A stretch of 64,000 nt of DNA from Owenia fusiformis (taxonomy: Eukaryota > Annelida > Polychaeta > Sabellida > Oweniidae). Of this stretch, positions 55,601 through 62,566 are shown piece after piece (the first letter of the stretch is position 1; each line of letters starts with the position of its first letter). A program made the translations under genes and the position numbers. The stretch is taken from assembly GCA_903813345.2 (NCBI GenBank), contig CAIIXF020000005.1, positions 9,055,375-9,119,374 on the forward strand, read 5' to 3'. Below the pieces are notes generated by a model. It made no database searches and had not been told where the DNA came from. It worked only from the letters and a program-made list of their open reading frames with translations.

Positions 55601-58600
55601 ATACTTACTGCCACCAATGTAATTACTCACAAATATAAGTAGTTTTAATATGGAAATATATTTTGAAACAATGTTAAAGTAACATATACATATATATGAC
55701 ATGTACAGTAAAAGGGTGGTTATACCACGAACTCTCAAAGCGGTTATTTATGAAACCAAATAACGACAAGTAATGGTTACTCACTATTTCTACTTGTCTG
55801 TGACGCTGGTTACCCAAACTATCTGAGATCCTTACTTAACCTTGTGGTACCACTAAATCAACTGAGTGATCCTAACAACTCACAGTGATAGCCTATACTA
55901 CCTACTGGCTGTGGAAACACGGTGTCTTCATCTGAATTAACTAACTCACTAACTCTTTGTCCTGGCTCACAGCGAATCCCTATACTACCTACTGGCTGTG
56001 GAAACACTGTGTTTTCATCTGAATTAGCTAACTCACTAACTCTTCGTTCTACAAGTCCTAACACTTAACTATATTCTAATAACTCATGAACTAACATTAA
56101 CCTATAACGGTTACATACTTAAAATATTGTTCTAACAACTTCCCTATGCTATGAATGCATAGATACTACTTAGTGGTAAGTTTTCAGTTATAATATCTCA
56201 TTTGGACATAATGACCCATACAAATGTGCATATATCAGACAGAATGTTGCTGATTCAATGATAATAATCAGTCAATGTATACTGGGACACCCTGTAATAA
56301 TATTAGCGATATTCTAATGTTTGCTGGTAACGGTAACTCTTATCGTCGCTCCGGTACAATGAAGGCTTTGTTTTGCTCAACTACTAAACTCAGCACAATC
56401 CTTCTATATAACATATAATCGACTACTCAATCTGGCCTTCTGTGCAAGTGATCAAGGTTTATTGTACCACACTATAATAACTCCAATATGTCAATCATTG
56501 AATGATATGCCATCATAATGATCACGGTATAATGTTACACTCTATAATGATATTGTGCTGGTATGCTGGTATCTTAGGCTCCTATATGGTCGCTCTGGTT
56601 CATATTCTGTCTGGTTCTTATTGTAATTGTTGATCACAGCAAATTGTGACATACTATTATTCTAACGCCAATCTATTAATGCTATAACACCATAATAGTC
56701 AATGTATATGGGAATACTCTGTATCGATAATCACTGATACTCATTCTAGTCTCCAGTTCACGTGTAAATACTGAACACTGTTAATACACACTATGACTAC
56801 TGCTGAAGCACTATAACTACTAGTGCCAATCAATTAATCTTATAACACCCTAATAGTCAATGTATATGGGGATACTCTGTACCGATATCTTTCTATAAAT
56901 CACCAATACTCATTCGGGAGTTGAGTTCACGTGTGAATACTGGACACTGTTAATACACACTTTGATTATTACACTAGGCAAATCAGTTAATGTTACAAAA
57001 CTACATCTACAAGCAACACTGATCACATGCTATAAATCGTGCAATTTGTTGCGTATCTCAAGGTATAGCTGCTATATTCTGTAAAACAAACCACCACCAC
57101 AAGCGTTAGTATAAGGCCACTGGGAAGACTAATCTACTATACTCTATACCTGAAAACACATAAAAATATACCATATTACAAAATGAAAGAAAGAAATGTT
57201 CAAATTTAGAGTCGTTTCTGCATTCAACCAAGTAGACTTTCGCGCAGCTTTTTTGCGCATGTCAACATGACAGTCAAGGTGATGAACTTTAGTTTGACGT
57301 TTCCTCTTTCTTTCTAACATTTCTCGTTATTCTTACGACATTTACATGGAAAATGAAGATCTATCATTAAACAAATATCTTTCAGTATAATATTAGATCA
57401 ATATCGAACGGTCTCTAGCGGAAATAATAAAGATAATCGGGGAGAACATATCATTCAATTCCTGGGGCTCCACTAGGGAATTTTGCAATATTGTTTACTG
57501 ATTTTATTTGTTTATTGATTCTTGGTTCATTTAGCGATCTTTACCCTAAACTCTCCAATAACAATCCATTCCAATATTATACTCTGTTCTGATGTTGCAA
57601 ATTAGTCATATTTGGCAAGAAAACTTTGCCATACATGAAATTCCCTGGGATTTTTTACTTCTTCCATATATCTAATAGAGTGCAGTGTTTTCCCCAGGAT
57701 TTTATCACAAGTGGGTGCAAAATTCTTGTTTCACAATTTAGACCAAATTTGGAAAAATATGCCTATTTTTTCATGTTTCATGTTTTTCTCATTTTCAAGT
57801 GGGTGCAAATTGATTATCAGGTAGGTGCATGTCTATTACCAAAATCTCAAGTGGGTGCAGCGCAATTGCTGCTGGGGAGGTCACTACAGTGTAATATCTT
57901 ATTATTGCACTGGTAAGTCATAAGAATAAAGATCGAAATCTTCACTATCTGGTTCTCTTAAATAGCTACCTGGAAAATTCACTAAGTAGTGAAATAACTA
58001 CCTGATAAAAAAAGTTAAGTGCGAGGCCTGATAATTTAATCGTAAAATGTTTACCATTCTGTCATTGTGAATTGATGATAAAATATTGATCCTAAAAAGG
58101 ATAATGATTTCAATTTGACACAAATCTTATTATCTGTGAGGCTTAGATTTTAAAAATACTCTTCATAATGAAATATGACTATAAAATAAACTGTGGTATT
58201 ATTGTAAATTGATAACTTTGCAGAAATAGAAAACTGTGATGAACAATTAAATTAACGATTTGTTATTAAAGGCTTATTCAAAATGTGGAGGTATATGTCA
58301 CAAAATAGTTTTTGCCAAAGGCAGATACTTCTCAGTGATCTCCCCAGCATGAAAGCAAGTGGGCGCAGCACCCACCTATGATTTTGAAAATAAGCTTGCA
58401 CCCAGCTGAGAATCCATTTGCACCCACTTGAAAAATCATGAGAAATTGGCAGATTTTGACCAATTTTGGTCTGAATTGTAAAGATGAGAATTTTGCACCC
58501 GCTTGAGAAAAAATCCTGTGGAGATCACTGCTTCCACTGCCTGGTTATTTGAATCATGAAATGTTCAAACTTAGTAATTTGATCAAATGTAACGTAAAAT

Positions 58601-61600
58601 TATTCAAGATCAATGTTTCAGGAATTCAGTTGTATTTGCACTATAAAGTGGCTATTTCAATCATTTTAATGTGTTTCAACAATCTGTTGATTATTGTAAA
58701 ATTAACAATAGTATCAATTGATTATGTCTGGTTTTTAACCTTGACATTGCCTAATATGTACATTGTATAATTAATGTATTGTAATTTACCTTTTATGAGA
58801 AATAGAAATTTCAATGAAAAAAATGCAAAAATCAACATTGAATGCCTAAAGTAACTGTCATATTAGCCATATGGGTTCACCTTTCTCCATTAGCATTGTG
58901 TGGTTAATTCTGGACATTGATTTTTTAATTTATTAATTTTTGTATTTGGTATGATATGATTGGTGTAAAACTAGTTGTTTTGTCCACCATGTATCCATGC
59001 CATCTTGTCTGCCCAAAAGTATTCACACCATGGTGAATTGTTAGCCCACAGGTTCACAACATCTTGCATCAAAATTAAAAAAATATGAAATAGTCCCCAT
59101 GATTCCAGGTAAAACTCATTCAAGAGATATATAACTAGTGATCTCCCCAGCATTAAAGCAAGTGGGCGTAGTACCCACCTGAGATTTTGAAAATAGGCTT
59201 GCACCCCTGAAAGTCCATTTGAGGAAAATCATGAAAAATGGGCATAATTTGACCAATTTTGGTCTGAATTGTGAAAATGAGAATTATGCACCCACCTGAG
59301 AAAAAATCCTGTGTAGATCAGTGATAACTAACAACATCTTTATGAACATTTCAATTTCCAGATATTGCAATAGCTATTTCAATTTTAGATCAATCATTGT
59401 AAAAAAGAAGTCTTTGTCTATTTACAATACATTTTTCAACTGAATTGCTCAATAATTTTTCTTTTAAATTGCTTAATAAACATCATCCAAGATATCAGTC
59501 TGTCATAAGTTCTATCTTAATGTTTCTTTTTCACATCATGAGCTATCAAATACATTCTACATTTATTTTCAAAACAGTGGGATATATTTCATGGAGCTCA
59601 AGCTTTTGTTTGAAATCACCACAAACTCTTTGTTATGTGCTTCAAGATGTAATGTTCATGTCTTACCTTTTGGTGGCACTGGCCCATTTCTGTCCAGTTA
59701 AAACCAACATATATGCTGTTGAGAGCGACATGTTGTATTGAATATCATGTATGTTTTTCAAAATAGTAATAAATATCTGAATCTGAATGTGCATGGAAAA
59801 GATTGATTCATTTAGAATCCCATTGACTTAATGGAAAATAAGATTATTGTCTGTTTAATTAGTAAAAAATTTATGAAATAAGCATTTACACCAACTTCAT
59901 AAGCCAAATTGATAAATCGCAGCATTTCATAATTCAACAAGTTAGTTTTTTAAATTCATAATAGCAACTCAACTATTTGGCTCTCTTCACAAAACATAAT
60001 GCCGAATACTGAACGCCGAACACCATCCACAAAAATGTTGGAGACTTTAACAATGTCACCACCTCAGATGGTGACATAAAAATGGACAAAAATGAATGTG
60101 AAGATAGATTTTGCACTGAGTTGTCTGAGTTCAGTCCCACCTTGTATAAAAAGTCATATATCATTTTAAGTGTTCATAGTTGAGAAATAATGAACAGAAA
60201 ATATGCAATTTGATTGGATGAGATTATTTGGCCATGGTTGAATTATTGTTCCTTCTGTATTTCCAGAGCATTAAAGAGAAAATGCAACAATGCTGAATAT
60301 CCTGACAAATATGGTCATTACAGGGAATCGAAATACTGCCAGATTAAGCACCATTGGATATGGAAGGTATGCAAATTGAATCCATAAAATTATTGATTTC
60401 AATATACTTATTAAACCTTCACCCAATGTATTTATTTAGTCTAATTTAACCTTCACCCAACATATTTGTTATTAAAACTTCACCCAATGTTGAGTGGCTG
60501 TTGTGTACAATCTGAACATGTATTTTAGTAGTACATAAAAAAATACTGAAAATGTGAACACCTGCCAATCTGAACACTTTGTTGGTTCCAGTGGTATTCA
60601 CATTCCTCAGATTTTACTGTATGTACATGTATATATATTATATTATGCACCACTGGTGGGTCCAGAATCTATCATGGGGAGGGACCCACGTTTCAAATCA
60701 GAAAATGTGCTTACATAAAAAAAAATTCAAAAATTGAGCCCAAATTTTTTAAAAATGGCCCATTTTTTGATAATTAGGCTTAAAAAGGTCCAAAAGGCCA
60801 AGTAATGCCCAAAAAGGTCCATTAATTGACCTTTAGCGATCAGAATTCAGGAATTTTGTTTATGGATACTGTTGTCACGTATTTCGTCTTATTGGTATGA
60901 CGTCATATAGAAATGATATTAGACATGATGGGATCACGAAATGGCGGACACGTGGCAGTTTTGAGCTAAAAATATTGTCGTTTCTTATATAAAAACCATG
61001 GGTCGGATATTTACCAGGTATGCCTATTTGACTAGATCATGAGTATGTCTATATATATGCGAAGTTTGGGTGAAATTCATACCCCCCGTTTTTGTCAAAA
61101 TCGGGGGGCGCTAAACCGCTATCTAAATCATGTCAGTAAGACCTTAGACTTGGTATGTGCTTAGCATGAATGTTGATCTAGTCAAATAGAACGCTTTCGT
61201 GAAAAATAAATCAATAAAGCACGAAATATAGAAGATAATCGCTCAAAATCAAGCATCTAAAGCTGTGTGACCTAATTGTGACGTCACTAAAAGACAGAAT
61301 CCATTCGGTGATCGCAAATCATCAATTAAGGCCCTATAAAATTTTTGATCATATTGGCCATGGTTCTAATTTTTATGTCACTACCACAAGTGGTGACATA
61401 TTGTTATAGTTTACAACTTTTTTATGGAGAATCTTTGGTGTTTGGCAGTTGGTATCTGGTATTTAGTGTTTGGTGGTTGGTGTCTGTAACAAATGGCAGG
61501 TAGTAACATTTTGCATGTCAATGACTTGTATTTCTAATAACCTATTTAGAATTACAACTTACCTCTTAAACCACTGAATCAACCATTTAATTATTTGATT

Positions 61601-62566
61601 TTAGGCGAAGTATGTCTTTGAAGACCTGCGTGTCACCCGCAACCACAGTGGACTTGTATTGTTCTTAGAGGAAGACCACATGGTTGTAGATGACCTCTTG
61701 GTAGTTATGAAACAGCTACAAGATATGAGGATCAAGTGAGTATTGTAGGATATTATAAGATATTGATATCCATGAGTGGATAAAATTGATATTTTTTTCA
61801 AGAACATAGGATTGTCCATTTATCCCATTGGAAATTATTACCCAGTGAATATTGATAAAAAATTTGAAACTGTTGTATATAAACTCAAATATCAGTTTTT
61901 AAGAAATTATATTCAATGGTTTGGGGAGTTGCTAAAATATGATATCTTGATCCACATATCAAATGTATCTTCACATGATATTCGATTTATATCCTTCCAA
62001 CTATGGGATAAAACATTATAGGGAGAAAGTCAAGACAGATAAAGAATATAAAGGGAACATAGACCAATAGAATATAAGCTTATCTTACATGTTTGATACA
62101 GTGGGAGGTTTCTCATCTCAAATATAAATTTATTTATTTAAATTAACATCTCACTTTAAGAGAAACTTCATTGTCCAGCAAATACTGTTTTAATAATATA
62201 TGGTTCCTCTAACTAACCTGCATAACTTATTTTCTTTCATAGCTTTCAGATATGACTACATCCTTCGTCAGTGACGTACTGTTTGTTGATTTCCCGCAAC
62301 AACAGCTGTCCTTGACAAATACTGTTTTGTTTTCATACCATTAAACCAAACAGAAAATATCTTCTTGTTTAATTGCACTGTTTAATTCAGATTTAAGAAA
62401 AAATTATATTATATTTATTTGACACATTATATTTTGACACATATTTCACATTATATAATTAAATAATATTTTGTCATTCATTATTTTCAGACGCTGCCCC
62501 GACTGTGATATTTTAACATTAGGAAACTATGACAAAAACATTAATTATGCAGCCTCTTCTGCAAGG
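43680..62566 (+). CDS. MGAT2: MGAT2, first five coding exons (3' end outside the window)
   Basis: Coding exons are 43680-44267, 47841-47938, 60267-60366, 61605-61735 and 62491-62566. All have GT-AG borders and compatible phases and encode 331 residues. Human MGAT2 has 447, so about 115 more lie to the right. The enzyme (GT16) adds the beta-1,2-GlcNAc to the alpha-1,6 mannose arm in the Golgi, committing N-glycans to complex type. A short basic N-terminus and a transmembrane anchor at about residues 13-31 make it type II. A stem follows to about 130. The catalytic domain starts around VVIVVQVHNRLEYLLHLLNS. DDPNDCPRDIKK, YPDKYGHYRESK and the metal-binding-type EED at 284-286 in LFLEEDH are family hallmarks. 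Intron 2 is 12.3 kb and contains an antisense LTR retrotransposon. The start is the first ATG; the next codon is not Met. Confidence 0.92.
44375..44510 (+). repeat. Dispersed repeat with a GAACGAAGTTC core
   Basis: ATCCCACTGAACGAAGTTCG and AGGGGAAAAGCC form a small stem-loop. It is followed by CCGTCCGTCCGTTCG, GTCCGGGCAATAACTC and an AACGGATTTCATTC phrase. A decayed copy lies at about 48108-48190 (ATCCCAATGAACGAAGTTTAG, AGACAGTCCG). I have seen this motif as a common dispersed repeat in animal genomes, but its class is uncertain. Confidence 0.5.
46264..46690. mobile_element. 427-bp MITE inserted in the LINE
   Basis: CAGATGCGAGTAG at 46264-46276 is inverted exactly at 46678-46690. The LINE protein reads up to KCTNILAKSE before the insert and resumes at GRYPLFNNICIG after it, which dates the insertion after LINE integration. 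The right subterminal AGCCACCTGGTGGCGAAACT matches 37254-37273 (AGCCACCTGGTGGTGAAACT), marking another family member there. The precise duplication could not be fixed. Confidence 0.7.
47672..47727 (+). repeat. AT microsatellite at the LINE 3' end
   Basis: ATCTTATATT, TATATATAT and TATCTTATCTT units follow directly after the AATAAA-containing 3' end of the LINE. Short simple-repeat tails of this type are produced by some LINE clades at integration. Confidence 0.7.
48349..48440 (+). repeat. GAGGCCT-type dispersed repeat
   Basis: CAGGCCTCGAAATTAGCG with AAGGTAGCGATTCGCTACCT and a CTAACTTCGCTAG phrase. It is related to copies at 37438, 42665 and 57960. Confidence 0.5.
48643..50197 (-). repeat. 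3' LTR of the Ty3/gypsy element
   Basis: This LTR is 1555 bp, with termini TGTAAT and ATTACA (inverted). It contains an 87-bp tandem pair (phrases beginning CCTATACTACCTACTGG at 48917 and 49004) and a longer imperfect pair of about 160 bp (about 49680-49810 and 49840-49980, both with AGTCAATGTATATGGG and CACTGTTAATACACAC). A 68-codon open frame spans the 87-bp pair because 87 is a multiple of three. Confidence 0.95.
50198..50211 (-). other. Polypurine tract
   Basis: On the minus strand, 14 purines (AAGGAAGGGAGGAA) lie directly against the start of the 3' LTR. This is the expected primer site for plus-strand DNA synthesis in reverse transcription. Confidence 0.9.
50233..53478 (-). CDS. pol: Retrotransposon pol part: RT, RNase H, integrase (after an in-frame stop)
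   Basis: This continues the gag-pro frame directly after the TAA at 53481-53479. The next 38 codons hold the RT block with KSSGKWRFCHDSRFLN. No ATG occurs until the NRMPFG motif inside RT, so it has no start codon of its own. Counting from the codon at 53364, the RT palm has Asp11 in STLDATSGYHQ and YLDD at 73-76. RNase H has Asp228 (DTDAS), Glu268 (ERE) and Asp294 (TDHN). The integrase zinc finger is His560, His567, Cys597 and Cys600. The catalytic triad is Asp630, Asp689 and Glu725. A GPF-type module (NPWKGPFKI) lies near 862-870. An acidic Ser/Asp/Glu-rich tail of about 140 residues has no recognised domain. All catalytic residues are present. Confidence 0.93.
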   Translation of the reverse strand, partial: LVPKSSGKWRFCHDSRFLNNATEDQHFPLIRIGDAIDHLSKARIFSTLDATSGYHQVELDETSKPLTAFSTRKGHWEFNRMPFGLKGAPHTFQRLMSLIMQGLNYQEVLVYLDDIIVYSSSFDEHLESLQRVFNRLRQHGLKLQPLKCYFAQKAVKYLGYVVDANGVRPNEDAVKAIVEMPTPKTIEQMLRFLGKLNYYRRFIKGMADTAKPLYDSIKNSRLHKTKLLTLNADQLQAVETLKKTLASYQVMAYPCFDRDFLVDTDASANSVGACLSQQDDKGHERPVAFASSTLTKEQRNYSTTERECLAIIYAVNQFRQFLYGKPFILRTDHNPLVWLRNIKEPKGRWARWLMLLEEFPYTIVYRKGSEHANADFLSRLEDESESKTMSKSVGIQVGEPAQINKCTTLDVAKQGQRELNDLAPQQLKLCPSKPIPDHQNVNTWQRATSLKEQLLEDHPKLSPDVTDKLISESQQTSLKDALPELAEDQNNENHAQGQNDGFADDQKAPFLNMDTLKEDQKEDPDIGQVLKWLRRGEPSQEQLSQASRTSRWIYKQKKNLKLYRGVLYREVERENGLPSIMQIVLPKSWREFALGELHDNILSGHFGTDRTSARIRLRYYWPGFQQDVEDWCSSCVECQQRKSPKTKPKAPLTCIPVKGRPFEEIAMDFVELPPTSRGNKYAMVVGDYLTKWVEAYPMKDIKTERTASLLVREWISRFGCPVSINSDQGSQFESRLFKELCRVLETKKRRTTSYHPKTDGMIERNNKMLINSLSIFAKENRDWDLKLPLVLFAYRTSVHSTTGFSPFMLTFGREAHLPIDWMVGEAYPIERVSAQSWVATLQRDMRKVFNLAQDNISKSQKRQKAQYDKDLKGTFQKYEHGDKVMLFDPTARGKDGKLHNPWKGPFKILKRTSDVTYKVDLGNKVIHVNYDRLKKFISRRIFNTSQADIEKPIQDGKAEGLPIHLHGSDSEIDNSSSDEELEDDAIINNRNNHEDGEQETVPVTDHLSGEEDDLSGEEDDTSSESNFHELSQDDEEQFWDEEQELPYGESQYTVNFPKHHCEVSNKNILPAGSKRSCTKHK
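53479..55602 (-). CDS. gag-pro: Retrotransposon Gag-protease polyprotein (707 residues)
   Basis: It starts at ATG 55602, only 15 bp inside the LTR border. An open but ATG-less frame extends upstream to the LTR. Residues about 40-215 form an alpha-helical Gag capsid-like region (TTWDSWLKHFCRVA, LLEQSKLVYPEVSQ). Two CCHC zinc knuckles follow (267-280, CFHCGKPGHIARNC; 292-305, CYNCQGIGHMAKAC). The aspartic protease active site is DTGA at 370-373 in WLIDTGAKISVID, with LLGRDVLDQF further on. The last 70 residues enter the RT N-terminus (YRHSPRELEVIDQEVDRML) and end at TAA 53481-53479. Gag and protease share one frame without a shift. Gag packages the element RNA into particles and the protease matures the polyprotein. 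Confidence 0.93.
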   Translation of the reverse strand: MAEPPNDIDGEVGANEALAAGDQPGPVVQPPAAQQNSTTREYRKAVTPRNFDCKTTTWDSWLKHFCRVATANNWTEQTKIVMLSTTLDGKPLEEYERILTEDEDIDFKTLTAAIGTEVRPTRKAAMETYTKMQLGSDTPKTFYSKLLEQSKLVYPEVSQDARLMMITTQFIQSIPSQLLEDMSKQSDVHSLDKEALLTLATRVWEATKQSKSEDQGSLIGAVGPPVVQQPDQVSQLREELLELKNLVVSSLKTQQSTSEPRQSNVSCFHCGKPGHIARNCFTKQGTSSGVRCYNCQGIGHMAKACPSPSNRQRSNQTGTTDGKDSSSNRPVSGSSNNEVAEIKGSSGLMVTVGVGNREGDVQRPMQWLIDTGAKISVIDMNTYKQHLEDIELRSQPESFTCVSADGTGIKVAGQVQLTITIGSRVLPLLTTVIQGSTKTALLGRDVLDQFDTWSVSKKNSIIRLDDESLKLNPISEDRNAVCKITLAQDVILPGQSEAWVEARLPMRLNSISGLFTPSTKLLSRKHVVAANGLCRADVLGKSVQVRVLNPETSPRRLYKGTHMGVFDTTTIGEYDAVPDPFGKDGNVAPINEVGATPLTSKILPKDPSMFLEALARWRADVHHLDSAQSDRLLRLLQDYRCVFSEDVNDLGKTDIMKHHIKLKEEKVIFRRQYRHSPRELEVIDQEVDRMLACGIIQPSMSPHSSPV
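55608..55616 (-). other. Probable primer-binding site
   Basis: One base inside the 5' LTR border the minus strand reads TGGTGGCAG, complementary to the 3' end CTGCCACCA known for some animal tRNA-Leu. Complementarity beyond nine bases was not confirmed. Position and the leading TGG are right for a minus-strand primer site. Confidence 0.55.
55618..57180 (-). repeat. 5' LTR of the Ty3/gypsy element
   Basis: This LTR is 1563 bp. It is identical to the 3' LTR except for one substitution (A at the position matching G near 49325, here about 56300) and an extra 8 bp (GCTGGTAT repeated near 56560). It has the same inverted TGTAAT/ATTACA ends and internal duplications. It should contain the promoter for the minus-strand transcript. 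No TATA box was assigned. Confidence 0.95.
57185..57600. other. Intron DNA with a block related to 7400-7580
   Basis: Phrases GAAGATCTATCATT, AATAATAAAGATAATCGGG, TTCATTAGTTTG/TTCAATTCCTGGGG-type and TTTAGCGATCT occur in the same order as in the 6979-7841 element. This marks a second, diverged copy of that non-coding sequence. The LTR retrotransposon inserted immediately to its left. Confidence 0.45.
57683..57885 (+). repeat. CAGTG-ended MITE copy, nearly complete
   Basis: It runs from CAGTGTTTTCCCCAGGATT to TGCTGGGGAGGTCACTA and carries all internal blocks of the family (CAAGTGGGTGCAAAATTC, CTCATTTTCAAGTGGGTGC, CAAAATCTCAAGTGGGTGC). Confidence 0.75.
57960..58035 (+). repeat. GAGGCCT-type dispersed repeat
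   Basis: AATAGCTACCTGGAAAATTC, AGTGAAATAACTACCTG and AAGTGCGAGGCCTGATAA. Same family as 37438, 42665 and 48349. Confidence 0.5.
58333..58530 (-). repeat. CAGTG-ended MITE copy, both ends intact
   Basis: It starts CAGTGATCTCCCCAGCATG and ends CTGTGGAGATCACTG. Internal blocks are the reverse complement of the 57683 copy (GTGGGCGCAGCACCCACC, TTGACCAATTTTGGTCTG). The terminal CAGTG and GATC-containing inverted ends are well preserved. Confidence 0.8.
59138..59323 (-). repeat. CAGTG-ended MITE copy with a 7-8 bp TSD
   Basis: It starts GTGATCTCCCCAGCATT and ends GTGTAGATCAGTG. ATAACTA is present on both sides (59131-59137 and 59324-59330). This supports a cut-and-paste family of hAT type. Internal blocks match the family. 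Confidence 0.75.
59995..60082 (+). repeat. Truncated copy of the GTCACC hairpin-ended family
   Basis: Only the right part remains: CGAATACTGAACGCCGAAC, ACCATCCACAAAAATGTTGG, ACTTTAACAATGTCACCACC and GGTGACATAAAAA. Two CpGs persist. It lies in MGAT2 intron 2, just upstream of exon 3. Confidence 0.65.
60555..60622. repeat. Pogo-like terminal fragment
   Basis: GTGAACACCTGCCAATCTG, GAACACTTTG and GTATTCACATTCCTCAG end in ATTTTACTGT. The repeated GTGTTC-type phrases and TTTTACTG end recall pogo/Tigger termini. Related phrases lie at 11398-11512. Confidence 0.35.
60825..61328. repeat. Possible TIR element flanked by TTAA
   Basis: TTGACCTTTAGCGATCA after a TTAA at the left faces GTGATCGCAAATCATCAA before a TTAA at the right. 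The interior is richer in CpG (ACGTCATATAG, CGAAATGGCGGACACG) than its surroundings. The inverted match is imperfect and short. Confidence 0.35.
61373..61527 (-). repeat. Short copy of the GTCACC hairpin-ended family
   Basis: The hairpin end is TTTATGTCACTACC with GTGGTGACATATTG, followed by TTACAACTTTTTTATGG, a GTTTGGCAGTTGG tract, TGTCTGTAACAAATGGCAGG and TAACATTTTGCATGTCAATG. It is a complete satellite-free form with no CpG in the tract that is CpG-rich at 28340-28375. It lies 78 bp upstream of MGAT2 exon 4. Confidence 0.75.

Larger units (their letters stand above)
48643..57180 (-). mobile_element. Full-length young Ty3/gypsy LTR retrotransposon (8.54 kb)
   Basis: A complete element on the minus strand, in MGAT2 intron 2 and antisense to that gene. 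It is bounded by TG...CA LTRs and a 4-bp target duplication AAAT (48639-48642 and 57181-57184). The order from its 5' side is LTR (57180-55618), primer-binding site, gag-protease, RT-RNase H-integrase, purine tract and LTR (50197-48643). The protein order with integrase after RNase H defines Ty3/gypsy (Metaviridae). There is no envelope-like frame. Apart from one in-frame stop in the RT region the coding part appears intact, and the LTRs differ by one substitution and one 8-bp repeat difference, so insertion was very recent. Confidence 0.97.
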
